This document shows, piece after piece, positions 53,431-54,154 of a stretch of DNA of 54,154 bases (the stretch's first letter is position 1; the number at the start of each line of letters is the position of its first letter). The notes beneath the pieces were generated by a model, which was not told the origin of the DNA, did not search any database, and worked only from the letters and a program-made list of their open reading frames with translations. The DNA is from an uncultured Coriobacteriaceae bacterium. GTDB taxonomy: Bacteria > Actinomycetota > Coriobacteriia > Coriobacteriales > Atopobiaceae. The stretch is taken from NCBI GenBank assembly GCA_902786015.1, contig CADAAU010000017.1, forward strand, positions 5,145 through 59,298, written 5' to 3'. A program made the translations under genes and the position numbers.

Positions 53431-53856
53431 CTACTCCTCGGTAGCCTCCGCTGCGGGAGCAGCGGCCTCTGCCTCGGCAGCCTCGGCGGCAGCCTTCTTT
53501 GCGGCTTCGGCGGCAAGCTTCTTTGCGTACTCGGCAGCACGCTTGGCCTTCTCGGCAGCCTTCTTTTCGGCTGCGGCCTTCTTTGCTGCAAGGAGCTCGG
53601 CGGCCTTCTTTGCGCGTGCTTCCTTGGCGGCAGCGGCGCGTGCAAGCTGTGCTGCAGCAGCGCCACCAAACTTGTCGGCAAAGCGCTGGACGCGTCCGCC
53701 GGTGTCGACGAGCTTCTGGGTGCCGGTGTAGAACGGGTGGCACTTGTCGCACAGATCGAGCCTCATGCTCGGAACGGTAGCACGCGTGGTCCACGTGTTG
53801 CCGCAGGAGCAGCGAACGGTGCACTCCATGTAGTCGGGATGGATACCTTGCTTCAT
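53431..53856 (-). CDS. rpmE: Ribosomal protein bL31 with long Ala/Lys C-terminal extension
   Basis: 141 residues; AGGAG five bases before ATG. Residues 1-70 are a normal C+ type bL31: [16 protein letters not shown], zinc ligands C16, C18, C36 and C39, and [18 protein letters not shown]. Residues ~75-141 form an unusual Ala/Lys/Glu-rich helical tail ([20 protein letters not shown]), doubling the usual ~70-residue length. The core binds the 50S subunit; a role for the tail is unknown. The C+ form implies it acts under zinc sufficiency. Confidence 0.95.
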   Translation of the reverse strand: MKQGIHPDYMECTVRCSCGNTWTTRATVPSMRLDLCDKCHPFYTGTQKLVDTGGRVQRFADKFGGAAAAQLARAAAAKEARAKKAAELLAAKKAAAEKKAAEKAKRAAEYAKKLAAEAAKKAAAEAAEAEAAAPAAEATEE

Positions 53857-54154
53857 AGGGACTCCTAACGTCGTTTCTGGTTTCCGACCAGAACAAGGGT
53901 TTACGCCAAGGCACAGGGCAGGACGCCTGCTACCTCAACGGTCAAGCTGCACTAGTCTATCCCAAATTCATCCCCTTGGCAACAACCTGCAGCTATTGCC
54001 CACAGTGTCCGCGAACGGAGTTCCCGGGGAGTTTGTCTGCCAGACGATGGGGATAGGGGCTGTAACAAAAGCCTTCGGTTTGGTTGGCCGGTCGCGGAGA
54101 TTGTGAGAGCCGTCGCGACCGGCCTCTTTCCATCGTCTTGAGCGAGCGGGGGAG
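53857..54154. other. Upstream region of rpmE; no gene
   Basis: Holds the presumed rpmE promoter on the minus strand and a terminator-like hairpin near the window end. No credible frame. Confidence 0.4.
54086..54124. terminator. Hairpin near the window end
   Basis: GGCCGGTCGCG pairs exactly with CGCGACCGGCC (11 bp) around a 17-base loop, followed by TCTTTCC on the plus strand. Confidence 0.6.

Overview
The window looks like chromosomal DNA of a Coriobacteriia actinobacterium, most likely an Atopobiaceae member such as Olsenella. The evidence is a G+C-rich sequence, an actinobacterial kinase / FHA / PP2C / rodA-pbpA / pknB cluster, GluQRS, CCA-encoding tRNA genes, and a Clostridial-hydrophobic (ChW) repeat fragment. 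The genus is an inference from gene content; no database search was possible.

1-10 kb is a peptide-rich accessory zone. It holds two VOC-fold paralogues, a MATE exporter with a C-terminal ATPase-like extension, an orphan double-glycine peptide (3431-3736), a decayed MFS/amidohydrolase stretch, and a compact RiPP-like locus. That locus comprises a Nif11-type precursor with a Cys/Gly/Trp core (6671-6889), a radical SAM/SPASM maturase (6968-8311, minus) and an unrecognised 336-residue partner (8509-9519). A second Nif11-type leader lies next door, welded to a fragment of an ATPase.

10.3-33.2 kb reads as two consecutive tRNA-Arg-bounded islands. The intact tRNA-Arg(ACG) is at 33147-33223. Truncated copies of its 3' end lie at 28264-28351 and 10294-10341, each followed by the same 69-bp arm and the 3' end of the same AlbA/ATPase-type gene. 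A ~310-bp segment next to the tRNA 3' end is also duplicated (27978-28284 and 32850-33172). No integrase is visible, so the islands resemble cis-mobilisable or relic elements. Island A (10.3-28.3 kb) carries a toxin-antitoxin pair, oppABCDF, a large surface lipoprotein, and a peptide-export locus: a C11 (clostripain-like) lipoprotein peptidase, two different short precursors that share a VDxVTGG leader end, an NHLM-type secretion protein, a peptidase-containing ABC exporter and a second NHLM ABC transporter. Island B (28.3-33.2 kb) carries one intact and two broken copies of the AlbA/ATPase regulator family; the intact copy has a decanucleotide tandem array directly ahead of its GTG start.

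Short palindromic elements interrupt tRNA 3' ends at the TTCGAA of the T-loop (10.1, 28.3 and 33.4 kb). In two places they sit in ~165-bp units that duplicate a tRNA 3' end together with its terminator.

33-54 kb is mostly core genome: tRNA-Ser, gluQRS, a GGDEF/GGDEF/EAL protein, serS, an ATPase-CYTH protein, tRNA-Leu, a membrane Ser/Thr kinase, fhaA, fhaB, a PP2C phosphatase, a natural SEDS glycosyltransferase-PBP fusion, pknB with four PASTA repeats, a trigger-factor-like protein, and rpmE with a long Ala/Lys tail. The kinase-to-pknB genes overlap or abut and probably form one operon controlling cell-wall growth and division.
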